Source: Streptomyces showdoensis (GTDB taxonomy: Bacteria > Actinomycetota > Actinomycetes > Streptomycetales > Streptomycetaceae). From it: DNA of 64,000 nt. The stretch lies in assembly GCF_039535475.1 (NCBI RefSeq), contig NZ_BAAAXG010000028.1:1-64000 (forward strand), read 5' to 3'. Below the pieces are notes generated by a model that searched no databases, had not been told where the DNA came from, and worked only from the letters and a program-made list of their open reading frames with translations. Shown in pieces: positions 1-8,810 of the stretch (positions are counted from its first letter, which is position 1; every line of letters begins with the position of its first letter). The position numbers and the translations under genes are program-made.

Positions 1-1906
1 TGACGACTGTAAGTGACTGTACGAGGGTTGTGCATGGAGGAATACAATCGCACGTAGTATAGCAGCGCCATTGCTTCAGCGACACACCGACTGAGCCCCC
101 CCCCCGTGCCCCCCCCCCCCCCCCCCCCCACCCCCCCTCCCCCCCCCCCCCCCCTTACACCCCTCGTTTTTTTTCTGTCCCCTTTGGTGCGCGGATGGTC
201 AGCGGGTGGTGGCTTGTCTGGTTCGGGGGCGCGCGGAGTGGTGCGCCCAAAGGCGCTCGGCGCGCGGGGTGGGTGGCGTCGGTGGCGTATCGGCGTCGTG
301 CGTGTCCGTACGGGCGGTGGACTCCGTGGCGCGCGTTTGCGACGTCGCATCCTGAGGCGCGACGTACGGAGAAGGCGCCCCCGTGACGAGGCCGGCGTCG
401 ACGGCTGGGCCCACCCGGAACGGGCGCTCGGCCACGGTGCCCCGGATCGAACGTGCGGCTCAGCTCACCGCAGACCGGACCGGCTCCCTGAGCACCGGTC
501 TCGGGCTCGGCGGCCCCGGCTCGGCCGGTAGCACCCGAACAGGTCGGCTCGCGGCGCCAGGTGCCGGCCCCGGTACGCCGTCGGCAGCCGGGACCCAGCC
601 CTCCGCGGCCCTCCGTCTGGGCCCTCCGACTCAGCCCTATCGTCAGGCCGCGTCGGCGGCAACAGGCGGGCGCCCGCGCATCCCACGCCCGTGGTGCTCT
701 CGCCGGTCAAAGGCGGCTCGTGCGCGGCGTCGGATGCCGCGGCGGGCTCGGTACGGGACAATTATCCGGCGTGTACGAGGACGGTGCACGCCGTTCGCAG
801 CTGGACATTATCTGGTGGCGCGTGTCCGAGCTCCTCACGATCACGAGGTCGCCGCGGTGGCAAGCTGGCGCTCCGTCGCATGTGGTGCGAGCTTCCGCGT
901 GCCGTCGAGGACACAGCATCAGCTCGTGGTCCCCAGTGCTCGTGGAAGTCGCCGTGGCTCGCGCCCGCCTGCGAGGAAGCGGTAGCAGGAGGGACGCGGA
1001 GTCCTCACTCGCCGCGTGGCTGCAGGGCCCCAGAGGACGACGAACTCGACGCCCTCGCGGCCGGGCTCGCTCCACGGACTACCAGGGCAGGCTCAAGGGT
1101 CTGTGTCGACAGCTCCGTCTGCGACAGGACATCGCGGAAGACGGTGACGTCCGGCACCGGCGCGCGTGACCTCGACGCGCGCCTGGGCGACGACACTGGA
1201 CGCGGATAGCCGTCGGAGGCCCCAGGCCTGCGGGCCTGTGACGAGCCGTGCGCGCCGATGAGGGAGCCGAACTCCGCCAGGCCGCACGTCGTAGTTGCGC
1301 ACGGTCAGCGACAGGCCGAGTGCAGCTCGTGCCGGAACGTAACAACAGCGTATGTAGAGGCGAGAGCGCCAGCCGGACCCGGCAGTAGACGACGGTGGCA
1401 GCACACACTGGTGCGGCGGGCAAGCGCCCCGTAGGCGCCCTCGCTTTAGCTCCTCGCGGCGATCACCGATCGCGGAAGGCCCACACGAGTCGGGGTGGAT
1501 GGCAGGCGATGCCAGGGCAGGTGCTCGGCACGGACGTGAGGGCGCTGGCACGCAGCAGCGGACGCCGACGTCCATCTGCTGGGGACAGCAGCCGGCCCGA
1601 AATGCGATTAGGGGTGTGCGTCTGCACGTACCGGTACTACCGTTCCAGAGGCATGGCGGACGATCGAGCAGGGATGCGGCGGCGAGTCGTGGTCAGAGGA
1701 GCACGTCCTCGCATTTTCTTCTCCGAGACTAGGTCCCGGATCAGACTGCGACATTCGCGCTTACCTCACGATCCCGGCTGCCTGGGTACGGACGCCGTAG
1801 CGGGTGAGCGGGCCTGTGTCGGCGCCTCGCGCCCATCAGCCGTCCTTGATGGGCGCGCCGACTCGCCTCCAGACGGTGCGGGCCCGCCGGCGCTTCCTGG
1901 AGCCCG
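1..1906. other. Noise-like sequence without a supported gene; probable unpolished contig end
   Basis: No reading frame here has the steady G/C third-position bias of the rest of the window, and stops occur in all frames. The GC bias is visibly weaker than downstream. A very long C tract lies near the left edge. At its right end it runs into a rhodanese-type gene whose sequence first stays recognisable and then decays into a patchy resemblance. That pattern fits many substitutions and indels rather than one clean junction. I infer low-accuracy assembly sequence at a contig end; a genuinely decayed region is the alternative. Short open frames in the stretch resemble no family I know. Confidence 0.6.
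96..154. repeat. Poly-C low-complexity tract
   Basis: About 59 bases made almost entirely of C, interrupted only by GTG, one A and one T. Homopolymers of this length are not normal in Streptomyces chromosomes, which are GC-rich but not homopolymeric. A sequencing or assembly artefact is the simplest reading. It is not a telomere-type palindrome. Confidence 0.8.
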
Positions 1907-2281
1907 CTATCGCCCGCAGCTAGCCCCTGCACGCGTGGCCCCGGTAGAGCGCGTGCACACTTGCGGCCAGTAGCCGGCGCCGCCCACCAGTTTCGCGTGT
2001 GCGCCTCCACTGTAGAACACGACGGTGTCGTCGGCGCCGATGCCGTGCCGGCCGAGGAGCTCCGCGAAGGCCTCCGGGCCGATGACGTCGCGGCGTACCG
2101 GGTCCTGGAGGTCGCCGGTCCAGTCGAGGCGCACGGCGCCGGGGATGCGGCCCTCGCGGCCGCCGCCGTCGTTGCCGCCGTCGGTGATCTCGACCAGGAC
2201 GAGGCCGGGGACGGTGCCGGCGGGCTGCCGGAGGTGGTCCTGGAGCGCCTCGGTGCTGACGAGGAGGGTGTCTCGGGTCAT
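1907..2281 (-). pseudogene. Sulfurtransferase (rhodanese family), N-terminal fragment, broken
   Basis: The reading frame starts at the ATG at 2281, 5 bp after the stop of the HPP gene, so it was probably co-translated with it. The first ~95 residues read as the N-terminal rhodanese domain of a thiosulfate/3-mercaptopyruvate sulfurtransferase: an opening LVSTEAL, then RIPGAVRLDW and DDTVVFYSG, the strand leading to the domain's Tyr-Trp helix. Such enzymes are about 280 residues long with two rhodanese domains, the second carrying the catalytic Cys. Here the frame ends after 124 codons and the last ~30 residues no longer match well, although GYW and a degraded LYGH-like stretch can be traced. 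The C-terminal domain is not recognisable beyond 1900. I treat it as truncated by bad sequence rather than by a biological deletion. Confidence 0.7.
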
Positions 2282-2286
2282 CGGGT

Positions 2287-2802
2287 TCACCACCAGTACG
2301 TCGGGTATTTGGCGATCACGCCGGCCTTGGAGGCGATCAGGCCGACGAGGACGAGCAGGACGCTGCCGACCGTGAGCAGGACGAGGAAGCGCAGCGGCGC
2401 CGGGTCCTGGAGGACGGCGAGGACGGCGGTGGCGGCGGCCGGGGCGTGGATGGCGCGCAGCAGCAGCATCAGGCCGACGCTGAGGCCGGCGGCGACGGCC
2501 GCGACCCACAGCGAGTGGCCGAAGAGGGCGACGGCGGCCAGGCCGAGGACGCCGGAGCCGACCTGGCCGAGGAGGACGCCCCGGGGCTGGGCGGGCGGCA
2601 GGGCGGGCGTGCTGCAGATGATCATCGCGGTGGCGGCGAGCGGCGCGATCATCAGGAGGTGGCCGGTGGCCTCGCCGAGCGCCACGAGGACGAGCAGCGA
2701 GACGACGGTGACGAGGGTGCCGAGGACGGTGGCCTTGGCGCCCGGGAAGGGCGGGGCGCCGCTGCCCGTCCGGGCCGGGGTCGCGTTCTGGGTCTGGGTC
2801 AT
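2287..2802 (-). CDS. HPP family integral membrane protein
   Basis: 171-residue hydrophobic protein with four to five predicted membrane segments between about residues 24 and 165. It carries the family's conserved loops: PPAQPR around residue 70 and an HAPAAATA motif around residue 118, equivalent to the HPP signature. HPP proteins are small membrane proteins of uncertain role; some plant and cyanobacterial members take part in nitrite transport. The start at 2802 has GAGGAG 7 nt upstream. It lies 11 bp after the haloperoxidase stop and 5 bp before the sulfurtransferase start, so the three genes look like one leftward operon. The substrate cannot be read from the sequence. Confidence 0.85.
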   Translation of the reverse strand: MTQTQNATPARTGSGAPPFPGAKATVLGTLVTVVSLLVLVALGEATGHLLMIAPLAATAMIICSTPALPPAQPRGVLLGQVGSGVLGLAAVALFGHSLWVAAVAAGLSVGLMLLLRAIHAPAAATAVLAVLQDPAPLRFLVLLTVGSVLLVLVGLIASKAGVIAKYPTYWW

Positions 2803-2813
2803 CGTTCGTCTCC

Positions 2814-4373
2814 TCAGCGGTGCGTGCCGGTGAAGTAGCACTGGGCCTGGCGGTGGACGACCTTGCCGATCCGGTGGCCCATCTCGATGCCGGGCTCGTT
2901 GTCGAAGCTCCAGTGCATGCCGCCGTACACCCGGGAGATGCCGGCCTGCCGGGCGGCCTCGCTGAAGGTGGGCCAGGTGAGGACGGTGTCGGTGCGCGGG
3001 GTCAGTCCGGGCTCGACGGTGGAGGCGCCGGCCTTGAATCGGTAGGAGTCGCCGAAGGCGTCGGTGCCGGTGAAGCGGCGCAGGAACTCGGCGGCGGCGC
3101 CGGAGAAGGTGCTGTGCCCGGAGACGGTGGCCGGGAACGGCGGCACGGCCACGTAGGCCTGCCAGTCGACGCCGTTCATGGTGACGGTGCCCTGACCGGG
3201 GCCGCCCCAGGAGCGGACCTGCTCGCCCCGGCGGTCGTACGGGATGAGGGTGGAGGGGCGCGCGAAGTCGTACTGTGCCTTGACCGCCCAGGAGCCGATG
3301 GCGGCGTCGCACTCGGCCATGTTGAGGCCGAAGAACAGCTTGGCGTCCTCGTCGACGTCGTGGCCGTCGCGGGCGGAGACGAAGCGGCCCCACATCTGCT
3401 GGGCACCGGGCGGGGTGACGTCGTCGTTCAGCCAGAACTCGGCTATGCACTTCTGCTCGTCCGTCAGGTTCGCGCTGATGTCGAGGAGCTCCTCGATCGC
3501 GGCGGTCATCCGGACCGAGGGGTACGCGGGCGGCGCGGCGACCGTGAACTGGTCGGGGCGGCTGAGCGCGAAGGGCTTCATGACGGCGAACTGCGGGGTG
3601 AGGTAGCGCTGCGTCTTGCCGCCGACGATCAGCGGGCTCCAGTGCTCGGGCGCGACGACGATCGACGGGTCGAAGGCGCCGGCGGTCTGCGGCGGGTTCT
3701 TCGGGACGTAGCCGGTGGTGTCGGTGTATGCGGGGGTGCCGAGCTGGTTGGCGCCGTCGGCGTGCCGGTAGTCGAGGACGGCCTGGGCGGTGCGGCGGCC
3801 GATCCACGCGGGGCTGTTGCGGCGCGGGTCGGTGAGCGCCGGGTCGTAGCCGAGGCTGCGCAGCATCGAGTCGATGGCGACCTTGTACTCGGGGAAGAGG
3901 TCGAGGAGGGCCAGGTGGGCGGCGTAGCTGACGGCCTCGTTCTTGTTGTCGAGGGTGCGCTCGGCGCGGGGGCGGCGCAGCGAGCCGCCGAAGCGGGTGC
4001 CGGTGGCGACGCGGTCGTAACAGGACCAGGCGTCGTAGATGCAGTTGTGGATGATCGCGAGGGCGCGGGCGTTGACGGTGGCGGGGCCGAAGCGGTTTCC
4101 GGCGGCCTGGTAGCGGCCGAGGATCGCGTCCATGGCGGCCTGGTTCCAGCGCACCACGACGCTGGGCTCGGCGGCGGCTCCGGGGGCCCTGCGGCCGGTG
4201 CGGGTCTCCGCCTCGAACCGTGCGACGGGGGCCGCCGCCCAGGCCGTACTGGTCCCCGAGGCGAGCGCGAAGGCGCCGGCCGCGGCGGCGGAGGCGGTGA
4301 GCACCCGGCGCCGGGTCAGCGGCGCGCGGGCCGCGGGGGTGGTCGGGGCGGTGGAGACGGGTCGCTGAGACAT
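2814..4373 (-). CDS. Tat-exported vanadium-dependent haloperoxidase / PAP2-type enzyme
   Basis: 519-residue protein. The N-terminus has a twin-arginine signal (LTRRRVLTASAAAAGAFAL, then an alanine-rich region to about residue 48), so it should be exported folded. The C-terminal third has the acid phosphatase/vanadate-binding motifs in order: K-x6-RP (KAQYDFARP), SGHSTFSGA, and SR-x5-H-x3-D (SRVYGGMHWSFD). These line the vanadate or phosphate pocket in vanadium haloperoxidases and PAP2 phosphatases. The length and helical N-terminal half fit the bacterial haloperoxidase-like group better than lipid phosphatases. The start at 4373 is preferred over an upstream Met because the Tat motif sits about 20 residues in and AAGGA precedes it. 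Whether it halogenates or dephosphorylates cannot be decided here. Confidence 0.88.
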   Translation of the reverse strand: MSQRPVSTAPTTPAARAPLTRRRVLTASAAAAGAFALASGTSTAWAAAPVARFEAETRTGRRAPGAAAEPSVVVRWNQAAMDAILGRYQAAGNRFGPATVNARALAIIHNCIYDAWSCYDRVATGTRFGGSLRRPRAERTLDNKNEAVSYAAHLALLDLFPEYKVAIDSMLRSLGYDPALTDPRRNSPAWIGRRTAQAVLDYRHADGANQLGTPAYTDTTGYVPKNPPQTAGAFDPSIVVAPEHWSPLIVGGKTQRYLTPQFAVMKPFALSRPDQFTVAAPPAYPSVRMTAAIEELLDISANLTDEQKCIAEFWLNDDVTPPGAQQMWGRFVSARDGHDVDEDAKLFFGLNMAECDAAIGSWAVKAQYDFARPSTLIPYDRRGEQVRSWGGPGQGTVTMNGVDWQAYVAVPPFPATVSGHSTFSGAAAEFLRRFTGTDAFGDSYRFKAGASTVEPGLTPRTDTVLTWPTFSEAARQAGISRVYGGMHWSFDNEPGIEMGHRIGKVVHRQAQCYFTGTHR

Positions 4374-5162
4374 CCCTGGATTCCTTCGCGTGTGGTGCGG
4401 GGCGGGAGCGGCTGGAACTCTCAAACAGAGTTCGAACAAACCTCAGGCTGGCGAGATCTGATCGCGTGGGGCAACGGCCTATCGGCTTCTTCCATCGGAG
4501 GCATGCAAGGAGTCGATGGGCGTCGCCCTGGCCTCGGGGAGTGGCTAGCGTGGGTCGACGCCGGGCGCTGCCGGCCCCGTCGACGGGCGACATCGCCGCG
4601 CCCCGGCGGACCGGTCCGCCGCGCCGTCGCACCGCGGCACGGACGGGTACGCCGTACCACCGGAGCACGGCACCCGGTCCCGCCCTCCGGAGCGGGGCGC
4701 ACCACCGGGGGCCGCGCGCGTTGGCCGGTTCCCACCGGTACCGGGGGCCGATCCGCACCCGTGGGGCGGGGCGGCGGCCCGCGGAGCCGGACGAGCGGGC
4801 GGTCCGGGCTGTCCCGAGCGGTCCGAAGGGCCCTCACGGCCGACGGGCACGGAGGGCCCCGCGAGCCCTCCCGGCGGGTCCCCGCGGCTCGTGGCGGCCC
4901 CCGCCGGATCGCTCCCCTCGCCCGCGCCGCACACCGCACCCCCCGCCCCGCACGCACCTCCGCACCGCCGACCCGGACTCCCGGGTCCACCCCGGTCATC
5001 CCGGCCACCCCGGCCGCCCCCGTTCAGGACGGGCGTCGTGGGCCGCCGGCCGCCGGACGCTCCCCGCAGGACGCGCGGCCCCGGCCGGCCCCCGGGCCGT
5101 CGGCGCCGTTCGTCCGCCAAGACCTCACCGATCCCGCACCGATCCGTTTGGAGTGGCCGCGC
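4374..5162. other. Long divergent intergenic region without a supported gene
   Basis: About 790 bases between the leftward haloperoxidase and the rightward DoxX-like gene. Open frames exist on both strands but read as Arg/Pro/Gly-rich low-complexity translations without a domain or ribosome binding site. Close to the haloperoxidase start is an inverted repeat, AACTCT-N5-AGAGTT (4416-4432), and an overlapping GTTCGAAC palindrome (4430-4437), which could be a regulator site. Nothing else is recognised. Confidence 0.6.
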
Positions 5163-5654
5163 ATGACCGTTTCCTCGCAGCTGACCCCGTCCACCCGTAC
5201 GTCCGTCACCCCGCCTCCCCCGGCGGCGGCCCCCGCCCTCTTCGACCGGCTCGCGCCGCGCCTGCACCGCCTCGGCCTGGGGCTGCTGCGGGTCGGGCTC
5301 GGCGGGGTGTTCGTGTGGTTCGGGGTGCTGAAGGCGATCGGGCTCAGCCCGGCGGCGCAGCTCGTCGTCGACGTGATGCCGTTCGACACGGGCGGCTGGT
5401 TCGTACCCGCGCTCGGCTGGGCCGAGATCGTCCTCGGCGCGTGGCTGATCACCGGCCGGGCCCAGGCCCTGCTGCTGCCGGCGCTGGGCGGGCACCTGCT
5501 CGGGACCTTCGCCGTGCTGCTCGTCACCCCTCGGCTGGCGTTCGACCACGCCAATCCGCTGCTGCTGACGATGGTGGGCGAGTTCGTGGTGAAGAACGTG
5601 GTGCTGCTCGCCGCGGCGGTGGTCCTCACGACGCGCCGACGCACCGCCGGCTGA
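5163..5654 (+). CDS. DoxX-like small membrane protein
   Basis: 163 residues. After a Pro/Ala-rich cytoplasmic leader (residues 1-30) come four membrane segments: LLRVGLGGVFVWFGVLKAIG, a second at PALGWAEIVLGAWLITG, and two more ending near residue 155. The WFGVLKxxGLSP and GWAEIVLGxWLITGR stretches are typical of the DoxX/YkgB group of four-helix membrane proteins. These are linked in various bacteria with respiratory quinone chemistry or oxidative stress; a precise role is not known. The ATG at 5163 has GGAGTGG upstream, and the much longer open frame running in from 2820 is a GC-bias shadow. It is likely monocistronic, because the next gene has its own operator region. Confidence 0.75.
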   Translation: MTVSSQLTPSTRTSVTPPPPAAAPALFDRLAPRLHRLGLGLLRVGLGGVFVWFGVLKAIGLSPAAQLVVDVMPFDTGGWFVPALGWAEIVLGAWLITGRAQALLLPALGGHLLGTFAVLLVTPRLAFDHANPLLLTMVGEFVVKNVVLLAAAVVLTTRRRTAG

Positions 5655-5684
5655 GCGGTCGGGCCCCCCCGGCCACTAGCATCA

Positions 5685-5722
5685 TGGCACTGAGTGTGTT
5701 TTGCTGAGGGTACTCAGTGCCA
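5685..5722. promoter_or_regulatory. Double TetR-type operator upstream of acyl-CoA dehydrogenase
   Basis: Two 15-bp near-palindromes of the form TGGCACTnAGTGCCA lie at 5685-5699 and 5708-5722, each matching 12 of 14 defined positions. A further AGTGCCA half-site is at 5724-5730. Together they form an 11-bp inverted repeat (5685-5695 with 5712-5722). The same motif occurs upstream of the Zn-ribbon gene and of the TetR gene at 9325-10017, so I infer they are that regulator's binding sites. Confidence 0.7.
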
Positions 5723-5757
5723 AAGTGCCACAAGCATTGCTAGGGGAGCCCCAGACC

Positions 5758-6909
5758 ATGGCCAAGGACTTCGACCTGTATCGCCCGTCGGAGGAGCACG
5801 ACATGCTCCGTGAGACGGTCCGTGCGCTGGCGGAGGCGAAGATCGCGCCGTTCGCCGCGGCGGTGGACGAGGAGGGCCGGTTCCCCCAGGAGGCCCTGGA
5901 CGCGCTGGTCGCGGCCGACCTGCACGCCGTCCACGTCCCCGAGAGCTACGGCGGCGCCGGCGCCGACGCGCTGGCCACCGTGATCGTGATCGAGGAGGTC
6001 GCCCGCGCCTGCGGCTCCTCCTCCCTGATCCCCGCGGTCAACAAGCTGGGCTCGCTCCCGGTCATGCTCTCCGGCTCCGAGGAGCTCAAGGCCAGGTACC
6101 TCGGCCCGCTCGCCAAGGGCGACGCGATGTTCTCCTACGCCCTGTCCGAGCCCGACGCCGGCTCCGACGCCGCCGGCATGAAGACCCGCGCCGTCCGCGA
6201 CGGCGACTTCTGGGTCCTCAACGGCGTCAAGCGCTGGATCACCAACGCCGGCGTCTCCGAGTACTACACCGTCATGGCCGTCACCGACCCCGACAAGCGC
6301 TCCAAGGGCATCAGCGCCTTCGTCGTCGAGAAGTCCGACGAAGGCGTCTCCTTCGGCGCCCCCGAGAAGAAGCTCGGCATCAAGGGCTCCCCCACCCGCG
6401 AGGTCTACCTCGACAACGTCCGCATCCCCGCCGACCGCATGATCGGCGACGAGGGCACCGGCTTCGCCACCGCCATGAAGACCCTCGACCACACCCGCAT
6501 CACCATCGCCGCCCAGGCCATCGGCATCGCCCAGGGCGCCCTCGACTACGCCAAGGGCTACGTCAAGGAACGCAAGCAGTTCGGCAAGCCCATCGCCGAC
6601 TTCCAGGGCATCCAGTTCATGCTCGCCGACATGGCCATGAAGCTCGAAGCCGCCCGCCAGCTCACCTACGCCGCCGCCGCCAAGTCCGAACGGCTCGACG
6701 GCGACCTCACCTTCTTCGGCGCCGCCGCCAAGTGCTTCGCCTCCGACGTCGCCATGGAGGTCACCACCGACGCCGTCCAGCTCCTCGGCGGCTACGGCTA
6801 CACCCGCGACTACCCCGTCGAACGCATGATGCGCGACGCCAAGATCACCCAGATCTACGAAGGCACCAACCAGGTCCAGCGCATCGTCATGGCCCGCAAC
6901 CTCCCGTAA
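5758..6909 (+). CDS. Acyl-CoA dehydrogenase (short/medium-chain type)
   Basis: 383-residue FAD enzyme that removes two hydrogens from an acyl-CoA and passes the electrons to ETF, encoded immediately downstream. Seen in order: N-terminal helical domain, the beta-domain flavin loop (FSYALSEPDAGSDAAGM, then WITNAG), the C-terminal helical domain with RKQFGKPI, and the dinucleotide segment QLLGGYGYTRDYPVERMMRDAK. The catalytic base sits in IYEGTNQVQR, the Glu position used by short-chain and butyryl-type dehydrogenases. Start: ATG at 5758 with GGGGAG 9 nt upstream; the earlier in-frame start lies inside the operator. Codon use from about 6100 onward is almost entirely C-ending, more extreme than its neighbours, which suggests high expression. 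It is predicted to be repressed by the TetR protein encoded at 9325-10017. Substrate chain length is not determinable. Confidence 0.92.
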   Translation: MAKDFDLYRPSEEHDMLRETVRALAEAKIAPFAAAVDEEGRFPQEALDALVAADLHAVHVPESYGGAGADALATVIVIEEVARACGSSSLIPAVNKLGSLPVMLSGSEELKARYLGPLAKGDAMFSYALSEPDAGSDAAGMKTRAVRDGDFWVLNGVKRWITNAGVSEYYTVMAVTDPDKRSKGISAFVVEKSDEGVSFGAPEKKLGIKGSPTREVYLDNVRIPADRMIGDEGTGFATAMKTLDHTRITIAAQAIGIAQGALDYAKGYVKERKQFGKPIADFQGIQFMLADMAMKLEAARQLTYAAAAKSERLDGDLTFFGAAAKCFASDVAMEVTTDAVQLLGGYGYTRDYPVERMMRDAKITQIYEGTNQVQRIVMARNLP

Positions 6910-6937
6910 CCACCCGCCCGTTGAAAGGAGACAGGCC

Positions 6938-7723
6938 GTGACCCTGAAGATCGCTGTCTGTGTGAAGTACGTTCCCGACGCCACCGGCGACCGCGGTTTC
7001 GCCGACGACCTGACCGTCGACCGCGACGACGTCGACGGGCTGCTCTCGGAGCTCGACGAGTACGCGGTCGAGCAGGCGCTGCGGATCTCGGAGGAGGCCG
7101 ACGACGCCGAGGTGACCGTCGTGACGGTCGGCCCCGACGACGCCAAGGACGCGCTGCGCAAGGCGCTGTCGATGGGCGCGGACAAGGCCGTGCACGTCAA
7201 CGACGAGGACATCCACGGCTCGGACGTCATCGGCACCTCCGCGATCCTCGCGAAGGCCCTGGAGAAGACCGGCTTCGACCTGATCGTCTGCGGCATGGCG
7301 TCCACGGACGGCACCATGGGCGTGCTGCCGGCGCTGCTCGCCGAGCGGCTGAACCTGCCGCAGGCGACCCTGCTGTCCGAGGTGTCGGTCGAGGACGGCA
7401 CCGTGAAGGGCCGCCGCGACGGCGACGCCGCCAGCGAGCAGCTGGAGGCCCCGCTGCCGGCCGTCGTCTCGGTCACCGACCAGTCGGGCGAGGCCCGCTA
7501 CCCCTCCTTCAAGGGGATCATGGCCGCCAAGAAGAAGCCGGTCGAGGAGCTGGACCTGGACGACCTCGGCATCGACGCCGACGAGGTCGGCCTCGCGGGC
7601 TCCTGGACCCTGGTCGAGTCGGCGGACGCCCGCCCGGCCCGTACGCAGGGCACGATCGTCACGGACGAGGGCGAGGGCGGCAAGCAGCTCGCCGCGTTCC
7701 TCTCCGCCCAGAAGTTCATCTGA
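6938..7723 (+). CDS. etfB: Electron transfer flavoprotein, beta subunit
   Basis: 261-residue ETF beta subunit, starting at GTG 6938 with a strong AAAGGAG at 6924-6930. The N-terminus (KIAVCVKYVPD) and the later ADKAVHVND and DLIVCGMASTDGTMGVLPALLAE segments are standard for the AMP-binding subunit. ETF collects electrons from acyl-CoA dehydrogenases and hands them to ETF:quinone oxidoreductase at the membrane. The gene follows the dehydrogenase by 28 bp and precedes etfA by 33 bp, so all three form one rightward operon. The length matches the family (about 260 residues). Confidence 0.95.
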   Translation: MTLKIAVCVKYVPDATGDRGFADDLTVDRDDVDGLLSELDEYAVEQALRISEEADDAEVTVVTVGPDDAKDALRKALSMGADKAVHVNDEDIHGSDVIGTSAILAKALEKTGFDLIVCGMASTDGTMGVLPALLAERLNLPQATLLSEVSVEDGTVKGRRDGDAASEQLEAPLPAVVSVTDQSGEARYPSFKGIMAAKKKPVEELDLDDLGIDADEVGLAGSWTLVESADARPARTQGTIVTDEGEGGKQLAAFLSAQKFI

Positions 7724-7756
7724 TCCACCGTCACCCCACCTCAGGAGCAAGGAATC

Positions 7757-8713
7757 ATGGCTGAGATCCTGGTTCTCGTGGACCACGCCGACGGTGCGGT
7801 CCGCAAGCCGGCCCTCGAACTGCTGACCCTGGCCCGCCGGATCGGCGAGCCCTCGGCGGTCGTCCTCGGCGCCGGGGAGGCCGCGGCCTCCCTCGCCGCC
7901 AAGGCCGCCGAGTACGGCGCGGCCACCGTGTACGTCGCCGACGGCCCCGAGTTCGACGAGCAGCTCGTCGTGCCGAAGGTCGACGCGCTCACCCAGATCG
8001 CGAAGGACAAGGGCGTCGCCGCCGTCCTCGTGACCTCCTCCGGCGAGGGCAAGGAGGTCGCGGCGCGCGTGGCGCTGCGCCTGGGCTCGGGCCTGATCAC
8101 CGACGCGGTGGAGCTGGAGGCCGGCGCGAACGGCCCGGTCGCCACCCAGTCGGTCTTCGCCGCCTCGTACCAGGTGAAGTCGGCCGTCTCGCACGGCGTT
8201 CCGGTCATCACCGTCAAGCCGAACTCCGCCGCCCCGGAGACCGCTCCGGCCGCGGGCGCGGTCGAGAACGTCTCCGTCGCCTTCACCGGCAACGCGGCCA
8301 GGGTCGTCTCGCGCACCCCGCGGGTCTCCACCGGCCGCCCGGAGCTGACCGAGTCGGCGATCGTGGTCTCCGGCGGCCGCGGCGTCGGCGCGGCCGAGGG
8401 CTTCGCGGTCGTGGAGAAGCTGGCGGACTCGCTCGGCGCGGCCGTCGGCGCCTCGCGCGCCGCGGTGGACGCGGGCTGGTACCCGCACTCCAACCAGGTG
8501 GGCCAGACCGGCAAGCAGGTCTCCCCGCAGTTGTACGTCGCGGCGGGCATCTCCGGTGCCATCCAGCACCGGGCCGGCATGCAGACCTCGAAGACGATCG
8601 TCGCGGTCAACAAGGACGCGGAGGCCCCGATCTTCGACCTGGTCGACTACGGCGTCGTCGGCGACCTGTTCGAGGTGCTGCCGCAGCTGACGGACGAGAT
8701 CGGCGCGCGCTGA
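7757..8713 (+). CDS. etfA: Electron transfer flavoprotein, alpha subunit
   Basis: 318-residue ETF alpha subunit. The C-terminal FAD domain is intact: VVSGGRGVG, then GASRAAVDAGW, GQTGKQVSPQLY, AAGISGAIQH and AVNKDAEAPIFD, which wrap the flavin. The N-terminal domain pairs with EtfB. The start ATG at 7757 is preceded by AAGGAA. It is the last gene of the acyl-CoA dehydrogenase-etfBA operon and is followed by a very strong hairpin. In the cell it supplies the electron path for the dehydrogenase upstream and probably for others, such as the second acyl-CoA dehydrogenase 3 kb away. Confidence 0.95.
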   Translation: MAEILVLVDHADGAVRKPALELLTLARRIGEPSAVVLGAGEAAASLAAKAAEYGAATVYVADGPEFDEQLVVPKVDALTQIAKDKGVAAVLVTSSGEGKEVAARVALRLGSGLITDAVELEAGANGPVATQSVFAASYQVKSAVSHGVPVITVKPNSAAPETAPAAGAVENVSVAFTGNAARVVSRTPRVSTGRPELTESAIVVSGGRGVGAAEGFAVVEKLADSLGAAVGASRAAVDAGWYPHSNQVGQTGKQVSPQLYVAAGISGAIQHRAGMQTSKTIVAVNKDAEAPIFDLVDYGVVGDLFEVLPQLTDEIGAR

Positions 8714-8715
8714 CG

Positions 8716-8758
8716 CCCGACCGGCACCGACCGGCACCGACCGGCACCGACCGGCACC
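8716..8758 (+). repeat. 10-bp tandem repeat after etfA
   Basis: The unit CCGGCACCGA is repeated about four times directly after the etfA stop codon and abuts the terminator hairpin. Its period of 10 is not a multiple of three and it is outside the reading frame. It looks like simple slippage expansion; no function is evident. Confidence 0.7.
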
Positions 8759-8806
8759 ATGCGAAGGGGGCGGGTGGCACTCTGTGCCACCCGCCCCCTT
8801 CGCATG
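8758..8806. terminator. Bidirectional terminator hairpin between etfA and the Zn-ribbon gene
   Basis: A perfect 23-bp stem (8758-8780 with 8784-8806) closes a 3-nt loop between two convergent genes, so it can stop transcription from both sides. The top of the stem spells TGGCAC-TCT-GTGCCA (8775-8789), which differs from the local TetR operator consensus at one position. The regulator may therefore also bind here, though terminator function alone explains the symmetry. Confidence 0.85.
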
Positions 8807-8810
8807 CCGT

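Noticed and set aside
96..154. Chromosome-end telomere
   Set aside because: Streptomyces telomeres are multi-palindromic, not homopolymeric, and no palindromes surround this tract.
1828..1857. An 11-bp perfect hairpin in the noise-like left region
   Set aside because: It is real symmetry, but it lies in sequence I consider unreliable and has no gene context, so no function is claimed.
2820..5654. A 944-codon open frame on the + strand over the haloperoxidase and HPP genes
   Set aside because: It is antisense shadow of strongly biased genes; the translation is Gly/Val/Ala/Asp-rich with no domain. Only its last part, from 5163, is a gene.
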